DNA of 64,000 nucleotides from Pseudomonas amygdali (GCF_002699855.1 NZ_LKBW01000112.1:50331-114330); one strand, 5' to 3'. Shown: positions 46,535-56,994, counted from the stretch's first letter. Notes: generated from the sequence alone by a model not told the origin. Numbers and translations are program-made.

Positions 46535-48033
46535 GCTCTATCCACGAACAGGCAATGAATTACGTCTATCAGCAAGTATTGCAACGTTTGCTGGGGTATT
46601 TCACCCGTGCGGAACGCACGGCGTTGCAGTTGTTGATTCAGCGATTGATTGTCGCGGCTGGCGGGATCGAGCGAATTTCCGGTTTCAAGGTGCTGGTGGC
46701 GTTCGGCGGTGGCAAGGACAGTGCCTACACGCTGGCCTTTTTGCGCGCCGCCCAGTTGAGCATTGCCTGTCGATCGCCCGGTACGTTCAATTTGCGGGTC
46801 GCCAATCGACGCCACGCGGGAATGACACCCGCGGTGATGGATAACATCAACCGCACCTATTCAGCATTGTTTCTGTATGACGACCCGCGCGTCGAAACGC
46901 TGGTGATCGACAACCAGTACACCCAGGCCTTCGAGCCGGATCTGCCTTTTTCCAGCGCAGGGCGCGAGCAGAATCGCCTAGACATGCTGCTTGGCGGACA
47001 CCTCTCCGCAGGTGACGCGCGCACCACGTTTTGCAATACCTGCTATCTGGGGCTGGCGGAATTTCTGGGGCGCGCGTTGAGCTGGGGTAACGGTGTCGAT
47101 GCTGTGGTCAGTGGCGATTCACGCAGGGAGCAGCGGCAGTACGCGACGTGGATCATGCGTCTGGCCCAGCGCACCGGGCAATACACGGGCAGTTGGGGCA
47201 ACCAGACGCTGACTGGCGTACTCAAGGTCATCGACACGATCGGCCAGGCGTATTACCACGAACTGTACGGGGACGGCGAAGACAGCCCGCGGGCAAACCG
47301 ATCCATAGCGGTCCCTGAAAAAGCCAACGCGCCAGCCTTTATCACCATCGCCGATCTGGTCAGTTGCAAGGCAGACGAGCACTGGAACCTGCTGACTGAA
47401 TTCCTTGATTTCCGCTTCGATGATCTGTCGTTCAGCTTCAGTGAGTCCGATTGCGCCAACCCTTTGCTGATGGCTCATATGCGGGGCCTGACTGCGCAGT
47501 ACCTGCAAGAGCGAAATTATGCCGACGGGATAGCCGAATACCTTGAGCTGGCAACATCGCTGATGCGCAGAAAGCAGATGCCGCCACGATTGATTGATCA
47601 GGCGCTCAGCGCTTATGCCGGGCGGGCGCGAATCGAGACGCGTCGCGAGCTGGCCTCAGGCTTCGCTCAGGAGGGGTTTGGCCTGAACGAGACTCAACTG
47701 GTCTGCATGCTGTTCTCGCCATTCGTCAATCAGGGCGATGGCCTTGAATCATTTCTGCGCCGCTGCCATCCCGGCATGCTGGTGGCACTGCCGGATCTGC
47801 ACAAGGTGCTCTCGGGCTCAACGGCCCCGGATCAAGTGATGCAGTGGCTGGTGGATATCAGCGGTCTGAGCCTCCAATCGTTGCAAAACCTTTACGGCAA
47901 ACAACGGGTGAACTTCGATGACCCTCATTCGATCATCGCCAGAATTCGCGCTGCCGATCCTGACAAACGCCGAATCATGACCGTTGACCCGGCGACCGGT
48001 CAGGCAGTGGTCGAGATGCTTTCCGGGCGCTGA
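46531..48033 (+). CDS. PP-loop (adenine nucleotide alpha-hydrolase) ATPase of unknown function
   Basis: A 500-residue protein with an N-type ATP pyrophosphatase loop at about residues 54-66 (VLVAFGGGKDSAY). Related enzymes adenylate a carbonyl, carboxylate or nucleobase and then add sulfur or nitrogen (TtcA, ThiI, QueC, asparagine synthetase). It also has FCNTCYLG (Cys168, Cys171), VVSGDSRRE (about 193-201), and a helical C-terminal half with SDCANPLLM (Cys308). The pair of Cys-x2-Cys suggests metal or sulfur handling. It does not match a tRNA thiolase over its length, and no homologue of known role is recalled. It overlaps the three-Cys peptide gene and is followed by a MocR-type gene. Confidence 0.75.
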   Translation: MSSIHEQAMNYVYQQVLQRLLGYFTRAERTALQLLIQRLIVAAGGIERISGFKVLVAFGGGKDSAYTLAFLRAAQLSIACRSPGTFNLRVANRRHAGMTPAVMDNINRTYSALFLYDDPRVETLVIDNQYTQAFEPDLPFSSAGREQNRLDMLLGGHLSAGDARTTFCNTCYLGLAEFLGRALSWGNGVDAVVSGDSRREQRQYATWIMRLAQRTGQYTGSWGNQTLTGVLKVIDTIGQAYYHELYGDGEDSPRANRSIAVPEKANAPAFITIADLVSCKADEHWNLLTEFLDFRFDDLSFSFSESDCANPLLMAHMRGLTAQYLQERNYADGIAEYLELATSLMRRKQMPPRLIDQALSAYAGRARIETRRELASGFAQEGFGLNETQLVCMLFSPFVNQGDGLESFLRRCHPGMLVALPDLHKVLSGSTAPDQVMQWLVDISGLSLQSLQNLYGKQRVNFDDPHSIIARIRAADPDKRRIMTVDPATGQAVVEMLSGR

Positions 48034-48124
48034 ACCGGTTTCGGATCATGGCTGCTGTCGGCAACCGGCGTCAGTCATGTCGCGATTTTCTGAAGCCTGG
48101 TCTGGCTGAGCTGCGGATACCTGG

Positions 48125-49531
48125 ATGAAAAACAACACGGATTTCGCCTATCAGGCGGTTTACCGCTACCTCGTGCGGCTGGTCGACCAGCAGCAAGGCG
48201 AGCTGGCGCTGAAGATGCCGTCACTGCGACAGCTGGCACAGCGACTGAGCGTATCGATATCCACGGTGCAAAGTGCCTATTCGCTGCTGGAGAAGGAAGG
48301 GCGCGTTTATTCGCTTCCCAAGTCCGGCTATTACTCGGCACCGTGCAGCGGGAACAGGGAAGGGCGAGCATGCCCTGACAGCGATGGCGATCTGTTGCAC
48401 GTGCTGTGTGATAACGCCCGTCGCCCGGGCATGTCGCTGCTGGGGTGCGATGAACCGACCCTTCTGCATGCACATGAAAGTCCGCTGCCGGCAATGGAGC
48501 AAGAACTGGTTCGCCGTTATCCGCGCCTGCGGGAACCAGGTTTTCAGCCGTTCGGCGAGCCAGAGCTGCGCACCGCACTGGCAGCCCGCTATACCCGCGA
48601 CGCGGAACACTGCTGGCACGCTGACAATGTCTATGTCGCCCCGGACCTGCATGGGGCGTTCAAGGCCGTTATCGAAACGTTGGGGTTGCGCGGCGCTGTG
48701 GTACTGGTGGAGTCGCCTTGCGCCTGGGCGTTGCTGCGCTTGCTGCAATCGTTCGATATCCGCGTTATCGAGCTGCCACTGGACGATACCGGCAGCCTTG
48801 ATCCTGCTCGACTCGATAGCCTGTTGCGCGACAATGATATCGGGCTTGCCGTGTTGCCTTCTTTACTGAACCCGGTGCGAGGCAGCATGCGCCCGCCGGG
48901 TAACAGCGAGGCCGTTACGCAAGCGTTAAACCGCCACCAGGTCTGGGTGCTGGAAAATGACAGCCATGCGGGTGTGCAATTTGCGCACGAGCAGGCCCCT
49001 CTGCGCCACTGGGTTGACCCGCAGCGTCTGGTGATTATCGGCGCCTTTGACAAGAGCCTTGGGCCTGAAGCCCCTTACGGCTATCTGCTGTGCAAAACCC
49101 TTGAGGTGCGCTGGCAGCAGTATTTTTGGCTGCGAGCATTCGAACTGCCGCCGATTCGTCAGCGGGCGATTGCCAGGCTGTGCAGCAGTGGTCGTCTGGA
49201 CGGGCAACTGATGGCGTTGCGAGAAACCCTGGCCAGACGCATGCAGTCGATGACACAGCAACTGGATGAACAGACGGGCGGAGCGTTGCGTTATCAGGTA
49301 CCCGAGGGCGGCTGTGGCGTCTGGGCCGAGAGCGTACACCCCGTGGATATGCGCCAGGTCTTCGACAGGCTGCTGGCCCAGCGCATCGTCATTACTCCCG
49401 GCGAACTGTTCAGCCTGCAAAACCGCTACGGGCAGCATTTGTGGGTCAGCTACGCCATCGACTGGAGCCAGGATCCGGCCGCGCGCCTGGGCGCGTTGGG
49501 AGAAGCGTTAGCACAGGCGCGTCTGCCCTAG
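48125..49531 (+). CDS. MocR-type GntR/aminotransferase fusion regulator
   Basis: A 468-residue protein with an N-terminal GntR winged helix (about 8-70; LAQRLSVSISTVQSAYSLLEKEG) fused to a fold-type I aminotransferase domain. The PLP-binding residues are present: Asp279 (VLENDS) and Lys310 (GAFDKSLGP). MocR proteins use PLP adducts of amino acids or amines as signals and usually regulate adjacent genes. It starts 91 nt after the PP-loop gene on the same strand, so a shared operon and control of the peptide cassette are plausible. The enzyme active site looks complete enough for some catalysis. Confidence 0.9.
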   Translation: MKNNTDFAYQAVYRYLVRLVDQQQGELALKMPSLRQLAQRLSVSISTVQSAYSLLEKEGRVYSLPKSGYYSAPCSGNREGRACPDSDGDLLHVLCDNARRPGMSLLGCDEPTLLHAHESPLPAMEQELVRRYPRLREPGFQPFGEPELRTALAARYTRDAEHCWHADNVYVAPDLHGAFKAVIETLGLRGAVVLVESPCAWALLRLLQSFDIRVIELPLDDTGSLDPARLDSLLRDNDIGLAVLPSLLNPVRGSMRPPGNSEAVTQALNRHQVWVLENDSHAGVQFAHEQAPLRHWVDPQRLVIIGAFDKSLGPEAPYGYLLCKTLEVRWQQYFWLRAFELPPIRQRAIARLCSSGRLDGQLMALRETLARRMQSMTQQLDEQTGGALRYQVPEGGCGVWAESVHPVDMRQVFDRLLAQRIVITPGELFSLQNRYGQHLWVSYAIDWSQDPAARLGALGEALAQARLP

Positions 49532-49561
49532 ACACTTACATCGCAGGCCGTCGATCCATTT

Positions 49562-51964
49562 ATGTTTGCCACACGTGATTCAAGGCTGTTAACTGGACGC
49601 CTGTCCAGTATTCACAACCTACGGCTTCCCAGCGCAGTGACCCCGACCGCCCCTGTAAAACCCGACTCCGAGCCAGCCCTCATCAGCGAATCGCCTGCGC
49701 GTTATGTCGTGGCCGTGCGCGCACTGTGCGAGTTCACCGCCAAGGTCGGCGATCTTGACCTGCGCTTCACACCATCGCCAACGGCTCAGGAAGGGATTGC
49801 CGGACACCGTACGGTCGCGTCGCGTCGTGGTGCTGACTACCAGGCCGAGCTCTCATTGAGTGGTGACTATCGCGAGCTGACGGTAAGGGGCAGGGCGGAC
49901 GGGTACGACGCCGGTCGCAATCAATTGGAAGAAGTGAAGACCTATCGCGGCGAGCTGGATGCGATGCCTGCCAACCACCGTCAATTGCACTGGGCACAGG
50001 TGAAGGTCTACGGCTGGCTACTTTGCCAGCGTCTGCAACTGGAGCAAGTGACGCTGGCACTGGTGTATTTCAACATTGTCAGCGAGCAGGAAACCCTGAT
50101 TCGCGAGTCATTCAGTGCAACGACGCTGCAACAGTTCTTCGAGCAACAGTGCACGATATTCCTCGGCTGGGCGCAGCAGCAAATGGCGCATACGCAGGCG
50201 CTGCACAAGATGCTGGGCAGCCTGAAGTTCCCTCATGCGTCCTTTCGTACCGGGCAACGGGTGCTGGCCGAGTCGGTGTACAAGGCGGTGAGCACCGGCT
50301 GTTGTCTGATGGCTCAGGCACCCACGGGCATCGGCAAGACGGTGGGCACGCTGTTTCCATTGCTCAAGGCGGCGCCCGGTCAGCAGCTCGACAAGATTTT
50401 CTTTCTCACCGCCAAGACTCCCGGGCGTCGGTTGGCGCTGGATGCGCTTGAGGTCATCAATCACAGTGCGCCGGAGCTAAAGCTGCGGGTGCTGGAACTG
50501 GTGGCGCGGGACAAGGCCTGCGAGCATCTGGACAAGGCTTGTAACGGAGATTCCTGTCCACTGGCCAATGGCTTTTACGATCGTCTGCCAGCGGCCCGCG
50601 CCGCTGCACTTGAGTCGCCCTGGCTGAATCAGGCCAGCGTGCGCGAGGCCGCATTGCGGCATCAGGTCTGTCCGTATTACCTCAGCCAGGAACTGGCACG
50701 CTGGGCTGATGTAGTAATCGCTGATTACAATTATTACTTCGACCTCAGTGCGCTGCTGTTCGGCCTCGGCCAGCTCAATCAGTGGCGCGTGGCGGTGCTG
50801 GTCGACGAAGCGCACAACATGGTCGAGCGGGCCCGGCAGATGTACAGCGCCAGTCTTGATCAGAGCCAGTTGAAAGCCCTGATCCAGACGTCGCCCGAAC
50901 CCGTTAAAAAAGCCTTGCAGCGTCTCGACCGGCAATGGAATGCGCTGCACAAAGTGCAGCCCGCTGCCTATCAGGCGTATTCGGCGGCACCGGAAAAATT
51001 CATCGGCAGCCTGAACCAGTGCATCTCGACCATCGGTGATCATTTCAACGAGCACCCGCAGACAGTGGATGGCACGTTGCAGGGTTTCTATCTGGAAGCC
51101 ATCGGCTTTGCACGCATCGCCGAGCTGTTCGACGAGCATTTCATATTCGACATCACCCGGCGCGAGGCGGGCGGCAAGCGCATCCTGTCGCGCCTCAGCC
51201 TGCGTAACGTGGTTCCAGCACGCTTCATCCGTCCGCGCCTGACCGCTGCGCGCAGCACCGTGCTGTTTTCCGCAACGCTCAACCCGCGGCATTACTATGC
51301 GGACCTGCTCGGGCTGCCGGTCAACACAGCGTGGATCGATGTGGAATCACCGTTTAATCACGACCAACTCGACGTGCGGATTGTCAGCCGCATTTCCACC
51401 CGTTTCACTCATCGTCAGGCCTCGCTGGCACCGATTGTCGAGCTGATGGCGGAGCAGTTCGAAGCGCGGCCAGGTAACTACCTGGCGTTTTTCAGCAGTT
51501 TTGATTACCTGCAACAAGTGGCTGAACTGATGGCGCAGACTCATCCGCACATCACCCTCTGGCAGCAGGCGCGGGGCATGGGCGAGAGTGAGCGTCACGC
51601 GTTTCTCGACCGCTTTACCCTGAGCAGTCAGGGCATCGGTTTTGCCGTACTGGGCGGTGCCTTTGGTGAGGGCATCGACTTGCCGGGCGCACGGTTGATC
51701 GGCGCGTTCATCGCCACGCTGGGGCTGCCGCAGCTCAACCCGGTCAACGAGCAGTTCAAGCAGCGCATGGCCGCATTGTTCGGTGCTGGCTACGACTACA
51801 CCTATCTTTACCCCGGCGTGCAAAAGGTGGTGCAGGCCGCTGGACGGGTGATCCGCAGCCAGAGTGATCGTGGCTTGGTGATGCTGATCGACGATCGTTT
51901 TGCCGAGCACAAGGTCAGGCAGCTGTTTCCGGCGTGGTGGCGGCCTGAAACGTCAACGGCTTAG
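49562..51964 (+). CDS. XPD/DinG-like iron-sulfur helicase with N-terminal PD-(D/E)XK-like domain
   Basis: An 800-residue SF2 DNA helicase. Walker A APTGIGKT lies at 253-260 and the DEAH box at 415-418. Four cysteines between them (320, 327, 332, 370) match the 4Fe-4S cluster of Rad3/XPD and DinG helicases. The C-terminal half has motif VI text QAAGRVIRS. Before the helicase, residues about 45-205 contain GRADGYD (110-116) and EEVK (123-126), the pattern of a PD-(D/E)XK nuclease. A repair role in processing branched or damaged DNA is inferred. The start has no clear ribosome site. Confidence 0.87.
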   Translation: MFATRDSRLLTGRLSSIHNLRLPSAVTPTAPVKPDSEPALISESPARYVVAVRALCEFTAKVGDLDLRFTPSPTAQEGIAGHRTVASRRGADYQAELSLSGDYRELTVRGRADGYDAGRNQLEEVKTYRGELDAMPANHRQLHWAQVKVYGWLLCQRLQLEQVTLALVYFNIVSEQETLIRESFSATTLQQFFEQQCTIFLGWAQQQMAHTQALHKMLGSLKFPHASFRTGQRVLAESVYKAVSTGCCLMAQAPTGIGKTVGTLFPLLKAAPGQQLDKIFFLTAKTPGRRLALDALEVINHSAPELKLRVLELVARDKACEHLDKACNGDSCPLANGFYDRLPAARAAALESPWLNQASVREAALRHQVCPYYLSQELARWADVVIADYNYYFDLSALLFGLGQLNQWRVAVLVDEAHNMVERARQMYSASLDQSQLKALIQTSPEPVKKALQRLDRQWNALHKVQPAAYQAYSAAPEKFIGSLNQCISTIGDHFNEHPQTVDGTLQGFYLEAIGFARIAELFDEHFIFDITRREAGGKRILSRLSLRNVVPARFIRPRLTAARSTVLFSATLNPRHYYADLLGLPVNTAWIDVESPFNHDQLDVRIVSRISTRFTHRQASLAPIVELMAEQFEARPGNYLAFFSSFDYLQQVAELMAQTHPHITLWQQARGMGESERHAFLDRFTLSSQGIGFAVLGGAFGEGIDLPGARLIGAFIATLGLPQLNPVNEQFKQRMAALFGAGYDYTYLYPGVQKVVQAAGRVIRSQSDRGLVMLIDDRFAEHKVRQLFPAWWRPETSTA

Positions 51965-52079
51965 GGATCGATACTCAAGCAGCGCTGTCGAACTGCCAGT
52001 AAACTGCCGCATCGATTATGTTTTTACCTGCAGCAAGTCTTTATTTTTTCTCTGTATTTCATTTCTTAGTGGAGGTTGT

Positions 52080-53725
52080 ATGAGTCTCAGTCCTTTCGCC
52101 GGCAAGCTGGCACCTGCGCAGTTACTGGTCGATATTCCGAGACTGGTCACGGCTTACTACACCGGTCAACCTGATGCATCGGTACCTACTCAACGCGTTG
52201 CGTTCGGCACTTCCGGACACCGTGGCACGTCGTTCGATCTGGGCTTCAACGAATGGCACGTGTTGGCTATCAGCCAGGCGATCTGTCTGTACCGAAAGGC
52301 AAATGGTATCGACGGCCCTTTGTTCCTTGGGGCTGATACTCATGCGTTGTCCACGCCAGCCGCTGCCACCGCTCTTGAAGTGCTGGCCGCCAACGGCGTT
52401 GAGGTGATGATCTCGCAAGGCGATGAATACACGCCAACCCCTGCGGTGTCTCACGCCATTATCTGTTACAACCGTGGCCGTACTTCGGGGCTGGCTGATG
52501 GCATCGTCATCACGCCGTCGCACAACCCGCCGCAAAGCGGTGGCTTCAAGTACAACCCGCCCAATGGCGGCCCGGCTGACAGTGATATCACCAAGTGGAT
52601 CGAGAACAAGGCCAACGAACTGCTGGCCGAGAAAGTCACTGGCGTTTCACGCATCAGCCATGAAAAAGCACTGCGTGCCGACACCACTCACCGCCATGAC
52701 TACGTCAACACTTACGTAGCCGACCTGAAGAACGTCATTGATCTGGACGCTATTCGCGATTCGGGTCTGCGTCTCGGTGTCGACCCGCTGGGTGGGGCCG
52801 GGGTGAACTACTGGTCGGCGATTGGCGAGCATTACGGCCTGAACCTGGATGTGGTCAATAAGTTTGTCGATCCTACGTTCCGTTTCATGACCGTTGACTG
52901 GGACGGCCAGATTCGTATGGACCCGTCTTCCAGCCATGCCATGCAGAGCCTGATCGGTCTCAAGGACCGTTATCAAGTGGCATTTGCCTGTACCCGGATC
53001 ACGACCGCCACGGCATCGTGACCCCGAGCGGTGGCCTGATGACGCCCAACAGCTACTTGGCGGTATCCATCGACTACCTGTTCCAGAACCGTCCTGAGTG
53101 GCGCGCCGATGCGGCAGTCGGCAAGACTGTGGTCAGCAGCGGCATGATTGATCGTGTGGCTGCGCGCCTGGGTCGACGCCTGTACGAAGTGCCGGTCGGC
53201 TTCAAGTATTTCGCGCAGGGCCTGTTCGAGGGTTCGTTGGGCTTTGGCGGTGAAGAAAGCGCCGGCGCCTCGTTCCTGCGCCGCGACGGTACTGTCTGGA
53301 CCACCGACAAGGACGGTCTGATTCCGGCCTTGCTGGCTGCGGAAATCACTGCCCGTACCGGTCGTGACCCAAGCGAAACGTACAAGAACATGACCGACGA
53401 GCTGGGCGAGCCGTTCTCGACCCGCGTCGACGCCAAGGCCAACCCGCAGCAGAAGGCGCTGCTGAGCAAGCTGTCGCCAGAGCAGGTGACTTCCACCGAG
53501 CTGGCGGGTGAGCCGATTCAGAAGGTACTCAGCAACGCACCGGGAAATGATCAGGCGTTCGGTGGCGTGAAAGTCATGACCGAAAACGGCTAGTTTGCCG
53601 CACGCCCTTCAGGCACCGAGGACATCTACAAGATCTACGCCGAGAGTTTTGTCAGCGAAGATCACCTCAAGCGCCTGGTGGCAGAAGCTCAAGTGCTGGT
53701 GGACGGGGCGATTTCGCCGAAATAA
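52080..53725 (+). pseudogene. pgm: Phosphoglucomutase, frameshifted and with a nonsense codon
   Basis: Would encode the 548-residue alpha-D-phosphohexomutase that interconverts glucose-1-P and glucose-6-P. The start follows GGAGG; the phosphoserine loop TPSHNPP is present. A G is missing after 52991 (TGT-ACC where TGT-GAC-CCG-GAT is expected), breaking the metal-binding DPDHDRHG loop; reading resumes in another frame through the sugar-binding GEESAGASF region. A second lesion, TAG at 53591-53593, replaces the Trp codon of [14 protein letters not shown], cutting off the phosphate-binding domain. The distal frame then reads to TAA at 53723. AlgC-type phosphomannomutase/phosphoglucomutase could compensate in pseudomonads. 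Confidence 0.93.
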
Positions 53726-53747
53726 TCACTGCTTTCGTCAAGGCCCG

Positions 53748-53781
53748 AAAAACCTCGAACCTCAACCGGTTCGGGGTTTTT
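53748..53781. terminator. Bidirectional terminator between pgm and a parvulin gene
   Basis: Thirteen-base arms (53748-53760 and 53769-53781, one non-Watson-Crick pair) with five A before and five T after an 8-nt loop. Confidence 0.8.
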
Positions 53782-53799
53782 CAGCTTTTGACCTGTGGC

Positions 53800-54075
53800 T
53801 CAGTCGCGATAGAAGACCTGCACCAGGTGATAACCGAATTTGCTTTTGATCGGGCCGTGCACCACGCGTAGCGGCTTCTTGAAGATCACCTGATCGATGG
53901 CACCGACCATTTGCCCAGGCCGGACTTCGCCCAGATCACCGCCACGTTTGCCGGATGGGCAGCTAGAATGCTTTTTAGCCAGCACGTCAAACGCCTCACC
54001 CTTGGCAATGCGCAGCTTGAGCTGTTCGGCCTCTTCGGCGGTTTTCACCAGAATATGGCGGGCTTGGGCTTTCAT
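53800..54075 (-). CDS. Parvulin-type peptidyl-prolyl isomerase
   Basis: A 91-residue stand-alone PpiC-type parvulin catalysing cis/trans isomerisation of prolyl bonds in the cytosol. It shows the family blocks ARHILVK, SSCPSGKRGGDLG, PGQMV and FGYHLVQV. There is no signal peptide or chaperone domain. A second, clearly related parvulin lies at 61176-61457. AGGTGA precedes the ATG. Confidence 0.92.
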   Translation of the reverse strand: MKAQARHILVKTAEEAEQLKLRIAKGEAFDVLAKKHSSCPSGKRGGDLGEVRPGQMVGAIDQVIFKKPLRVVHGPIKSKFGYHLVQVFYRD

Positions 54076-54198
54076 GTCGCAATATCACCTGCTGCAAAAG
54101 GCTGCCATTATGCCTGCTCTTGCTGAGCGACGCCCGCGCGTCACGCGTGCCGTCATGATGGTCGTCGTCTTTTTACTTCATTTTGTACGGTATTGATT

Positions 54199-55368
54199 AT
54201 GGATTTTCCGGCGCTGTTGAAGATTCTGGCCAGTCAGGACGGATCGGACCTGTATCTTTCCACCGGAGCGCCTCCGTGCGCCAAGTTCAACGGCGTGCTC
54301 AAGCCGCTGGGCAGTGAAACCCTCAAACCGGGCGAGGTGGCGGTGATTGCCCAGGGGCTGATGGACGAGGAGCAGAAGCTCGAATTCCTGCGCGAACTGG
54401 AGATGAACCTTGCTGTTTCGCTGGCGGGCATCGGCCGGTTCCGGATCAATATCTTCATGCAGCGTAACGAGGTGTCCATCGTCGCGCGGAATATCAAGCT
54501 GGATATTCCGCGTTTCGAGGACCTGTTCCTGCCGCCCGTACTGCTCGATGTGATCATGGAAAAGCACGGCCTGGTGTTGTTCGTCGGTGCCACCGGCTCG
54601 GGCAAATCGACCTCGTTGGCAGCGCTGATCGATTACCGCAACCGCAACGCCAGCGGCCATATCATCACCATTGAAGACCCGGTCGAATTCATCCATCGGC
54701 ACAAGAAGTCCATCGTCAACCAGCGCGAGGTGGGGGTCGATACCCGCAGTTTCCGCGCGGCGCTGAAGAACACGTTGCGTCAGGCTCCGGATGTGATTCT
54801 GATCGGCGAAATTCGTGACCGCGAGACCATGGAGCATGCGCTGGCGTTTGCCGACACTGGCCACCTGGCGATCTCGACCCTGCATGCCAACAACGCCAAT
54901 CAGGCGCTGGACCGGATCATCAACTTCTTCCCGGAAGAGCGTCGTGCGCAGTTGCTGCATGACCTGGGCAATAACCTCAAGGCGTTCGTGTCCCAGCGGC
55001 TGGTTAGAACCCCGGACGGCAAACGTCGCGCAGCGGTGGAGGTGATGATGGGCACGCCGACCATTCGCGACCTGATTCAGCGCAATGAACTGACCGAACT
55101 CAAGGGCATCATGGAGAAATCCGGCAGCCTCGGTATGCAGACCTTCGACACGGCGTTGTTCAATCTGGCCGTCGAGGGGGCGATCAGCGAGGAGGAAGCG
55201 CTGAAGAATGCCGACTCGCAGAACAACGTTCGTCTGCGCCTCAAACTGCACAGTGAAGGCGGAGTCGCCAGCCTGACGCCGCCGCCCCCGGCCCCGATCG
55301 GCAGCAGCACGGCAAGTACCGCCGAGTGGGGGCTGGTCGATGACGACGCGCCGGGGCCGCAGGCGTAA
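54199..55368 (+). CDS. PilT/PilU-family type IV pilus ATPase (orphan PilU paralogue)
   Basis: A 389-residue hexameric retraction ATPase of the GspE/PilT superfamily. It starts LLKILASQDGSDLYLSTGAPP, with Walker A GATGSGKST, Asp box TIEDPVEFIH, Walker B ILIGEIRDRETM and His box STLHANNANQALDRI. Length and C-terminal region fit PilU better than PilT. The usual Pseudomonas pilTU pair lies side by side; here no PilT or other pilus gene is adjacent, so this looks like an extra paralogue. The ATG at 54199 is preferred over a TTG six bases upstream; neither has a clear ribosome site. Confidence 0.88.
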   Translation: MDFPALLKILASQDGSDLYLSTGAPPCAKFNGVLKPLGSETLKPGEVAVIAQGLMDEEQKLEFLRELEMNLAVSLAGIGRFRINIFMQRNEVSIVARNIKLDIPRFEDLFLPPVLLDVIMEKHGLVLFVGATGSGKSTSLAALIDYRNRNASGHIITIEDPVEFIHRHKKSIVNQREVGVDTRSFRAALKNTLRQAPDVILIGEIRDRETMEHALAFADTGHLAISTLHANNANQALDRIINFFPEERRAQLLHDLGNNLKAFVSQRLVRTPDGKRRAAVEVMMGTPTIRDLIQRNELTELKGIMEKSGSLGMQTFDTALFNLAVEGAISEEEALKNADSQNNVRLRLKLHSEGGVASLTPPPPAPIGSSTASTAEWGLVDDDAPGPQA

Positions 55369-55418
55369 ATCGGTGAAGCTCCTGCGCCCTCCGGGCAGAA
55401 GCTTCGTTGTGGACCAGA

Positions 55419-56993
55419 TTATTCAGGGCGCGCAGCAGCCAGCAATTCCTGTGTATAGGGGTGCTGCGGTGATTCGAACACATCGTGGCTGGCACCGCGC
55501 TCGACAACCTTGCCGTCCTTTACCACGATGACATCATGGGCGAGCGCCTTGACCACCGCCAGGTCATGACTGATGAACAGGTACGTCAGGCCGTGCTTTT
55601 CCTGAAGCTCGCGCAGCAGTGCGACGATTTGTTTCTGCACGGTGCGGTCCAGCGCCGAGGTAGGCTCGTCGAGCAGAATCAGCGCTGGTTTCAGCACCAG
55701 CGCCCGCGCAATGGCGATACGCTGACGTTGACCGCCGGAAAACTCATGGGGGTAGCGATGCCGGCTCTGCGGATCGATGCCGACTTCTTCCAGTGCCCGA
55801 ATGACCTCTGCATCGCATTTCGTCGGGTTGTTCTGGCTGTGTACCTCCAGGCCCTCACTGATGATCTGCGCCACTGACATGCGCGGGCTGAGGCTGCCAT
55901 AAGGGTCTTGAAAGACCACTTGCATCTCTTTGCGCCACGGGCGCATCTGTTTCTGGCTCAAGCCGTCCAGCGCCTGCCCGCGGAAGCGGATACCGCCGCG
56001 TGATTCCAGCAGGCGCAGGATCGCCTGGCCCAGTGTCGACTTGCCGGAACCCGATTCGCCGACGATGCCGAGGGTCTTGCCGCGCTCGATACTCAGGCTG
56101 ATGTCATCCACCGCCTTGAGGTACTCCTTGTGCCGCCGCAGAATGCCGCCGGTCAGGGAGAACCAGACTTTCAGGTTATCGACCTGCAGAACCGTTTCCC
56201 GCGTGTCGCGTGGCAGCGGCTCGCCCGCAGGTTCGGCATCCAGCAGCAGGCGGCTGTAAGGATGCTGCGGCGATTTGAACAACGACTTGCAATCGGACTG
56301 CTCGACAATCTCGCCGGCACGCATGACGCAGACGCGCTGCGCCACGCTATGAACCAGATTGAGATCATGACTGATCAACAGCAGCGACATGTCCAGGCGC
56401 TGCTGCAGCTCCTTGAGCAGCAAGAGGATTTTGCGTTGCACGGTGACGTCCAGTGCAGTGGTCGGTTCGTCGGCAACCAGCAGTTCCGGCTCGCATGCCA
56501 GCGCCATGGCAATCATCACCCGCTGGCGTTGGCCTCCGGACAGTTCGTGCGGGTAGGCTTTCAGGCGTTTTTCCGGCTGCTGAATGCCGACCATTTCCAA
56601 CAGTTCGACAATGCGCTTCTGCGCTTCACGGCCACTGATGCCACGATGCAGCAGCGTCTCGCCTATCTGTCGGGCCACGCTGTGCAGCGGGTTCAGCGAG
56701 GTCATCGGTTCCTGGAAAATCATGGCAATGCGGTTGCCACGCAGCTCGCGCAGGGTGCGCTGGTCGGCACCCACCAGTTGTTGACCCCGGTAGGTGATGC
56801 TGCCAGTGGTCAGCGTACCGTTGTGCGGCAGCAGTTGCAGGATCGAGTGCGCAGTGACGGACTTGCCGGAGCCGGATTCACCCACCAGCGCCAGGCATTC
56901 ACCGCGGCGTACGTCCAGGCTCAGGTTGCTGACGACCTTTTGCCCGCTGAACGCAACGCTCAGGTCGCGAATTTCGATCAGGTTTTCCGGCAT
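55419..56993 (-). CDS. yejF: Fused ABC ATPase of a Yej/Npp-type peptide importer
   Basis: A 524-residue protein with two complete ATPase cassettes (Walker [10 protein letters not shown] and GESGSGKST; signatures LSGGQRQRV and FSGGQRQRI; Walker [12 protein letters not shown] and [10 protein letters not shown]). It powers the YejBE permease pair, known for microcin C and, as Npp in P. aeruginosa, for peptidyl-nucleoside antibiotics and peptides. It is last in yejABEF, one base after yejE. Its binding protein gene yejA is frameshifted, so import may be impaired. Confidence 0.93.
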   Translation of the reverse strand: MPENLIEIRDLSVAFSGQKVVSNLSLDVRRGECLALVGESGSGKSVTAHSILQLLPHNGTLTTGSITYRGQQLVGADQRTLRELRGNRIAMIFQEPMTSLNPLHSVARQIGETLLHRGISGREAQKRIVELLEMVGIQQPEKRLKAYPHELSGGQRQRVMIAMALACEPELLVADEPTTALDVTVQRKILLLLKELQQRLDMSLLLISHDLNLVHSVAQRVCVMRAGEIVEQSDCKSLFKSPQHPYSRLLLDAEPAGEPLPRDTRETVLQVDNLKVWFSLTGGILRRHKEYLKAVDDISLSIERGKTLGIVGESGSGKSTLGQAILRLLESRGGIRFRGQALDGLSQKQMRPWRKEMQVVFQDPYGSLSPRMSVAQIISEGLEVHSQNNPTKCDAEVIRALEEVGIDPQSRHRYPHEFSGGQRQRIAIARALVLKPALILLDEPTSALDRTVQKQIVALLRELQEKHGLTYLFISHDLAVVKALAHDVIVVKDGKVVERGASHDVFESPQHPYTQELLAAARPE

Positions 56994-56994
56994 A

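Noticed and set aside
46442..49531. Assignment of the cassette to a known P. syringae toxin pathway (mangotoxin, phaseolotoxin, tabtoxin, 6-thioguanine or 3-thiaglutamate)
   Set aside because: The partner genes expected for those pathways (NRPS, amidinotransferase, PEARL-type ligase and others) are absent; only the PP-loop class is shared with some of them.
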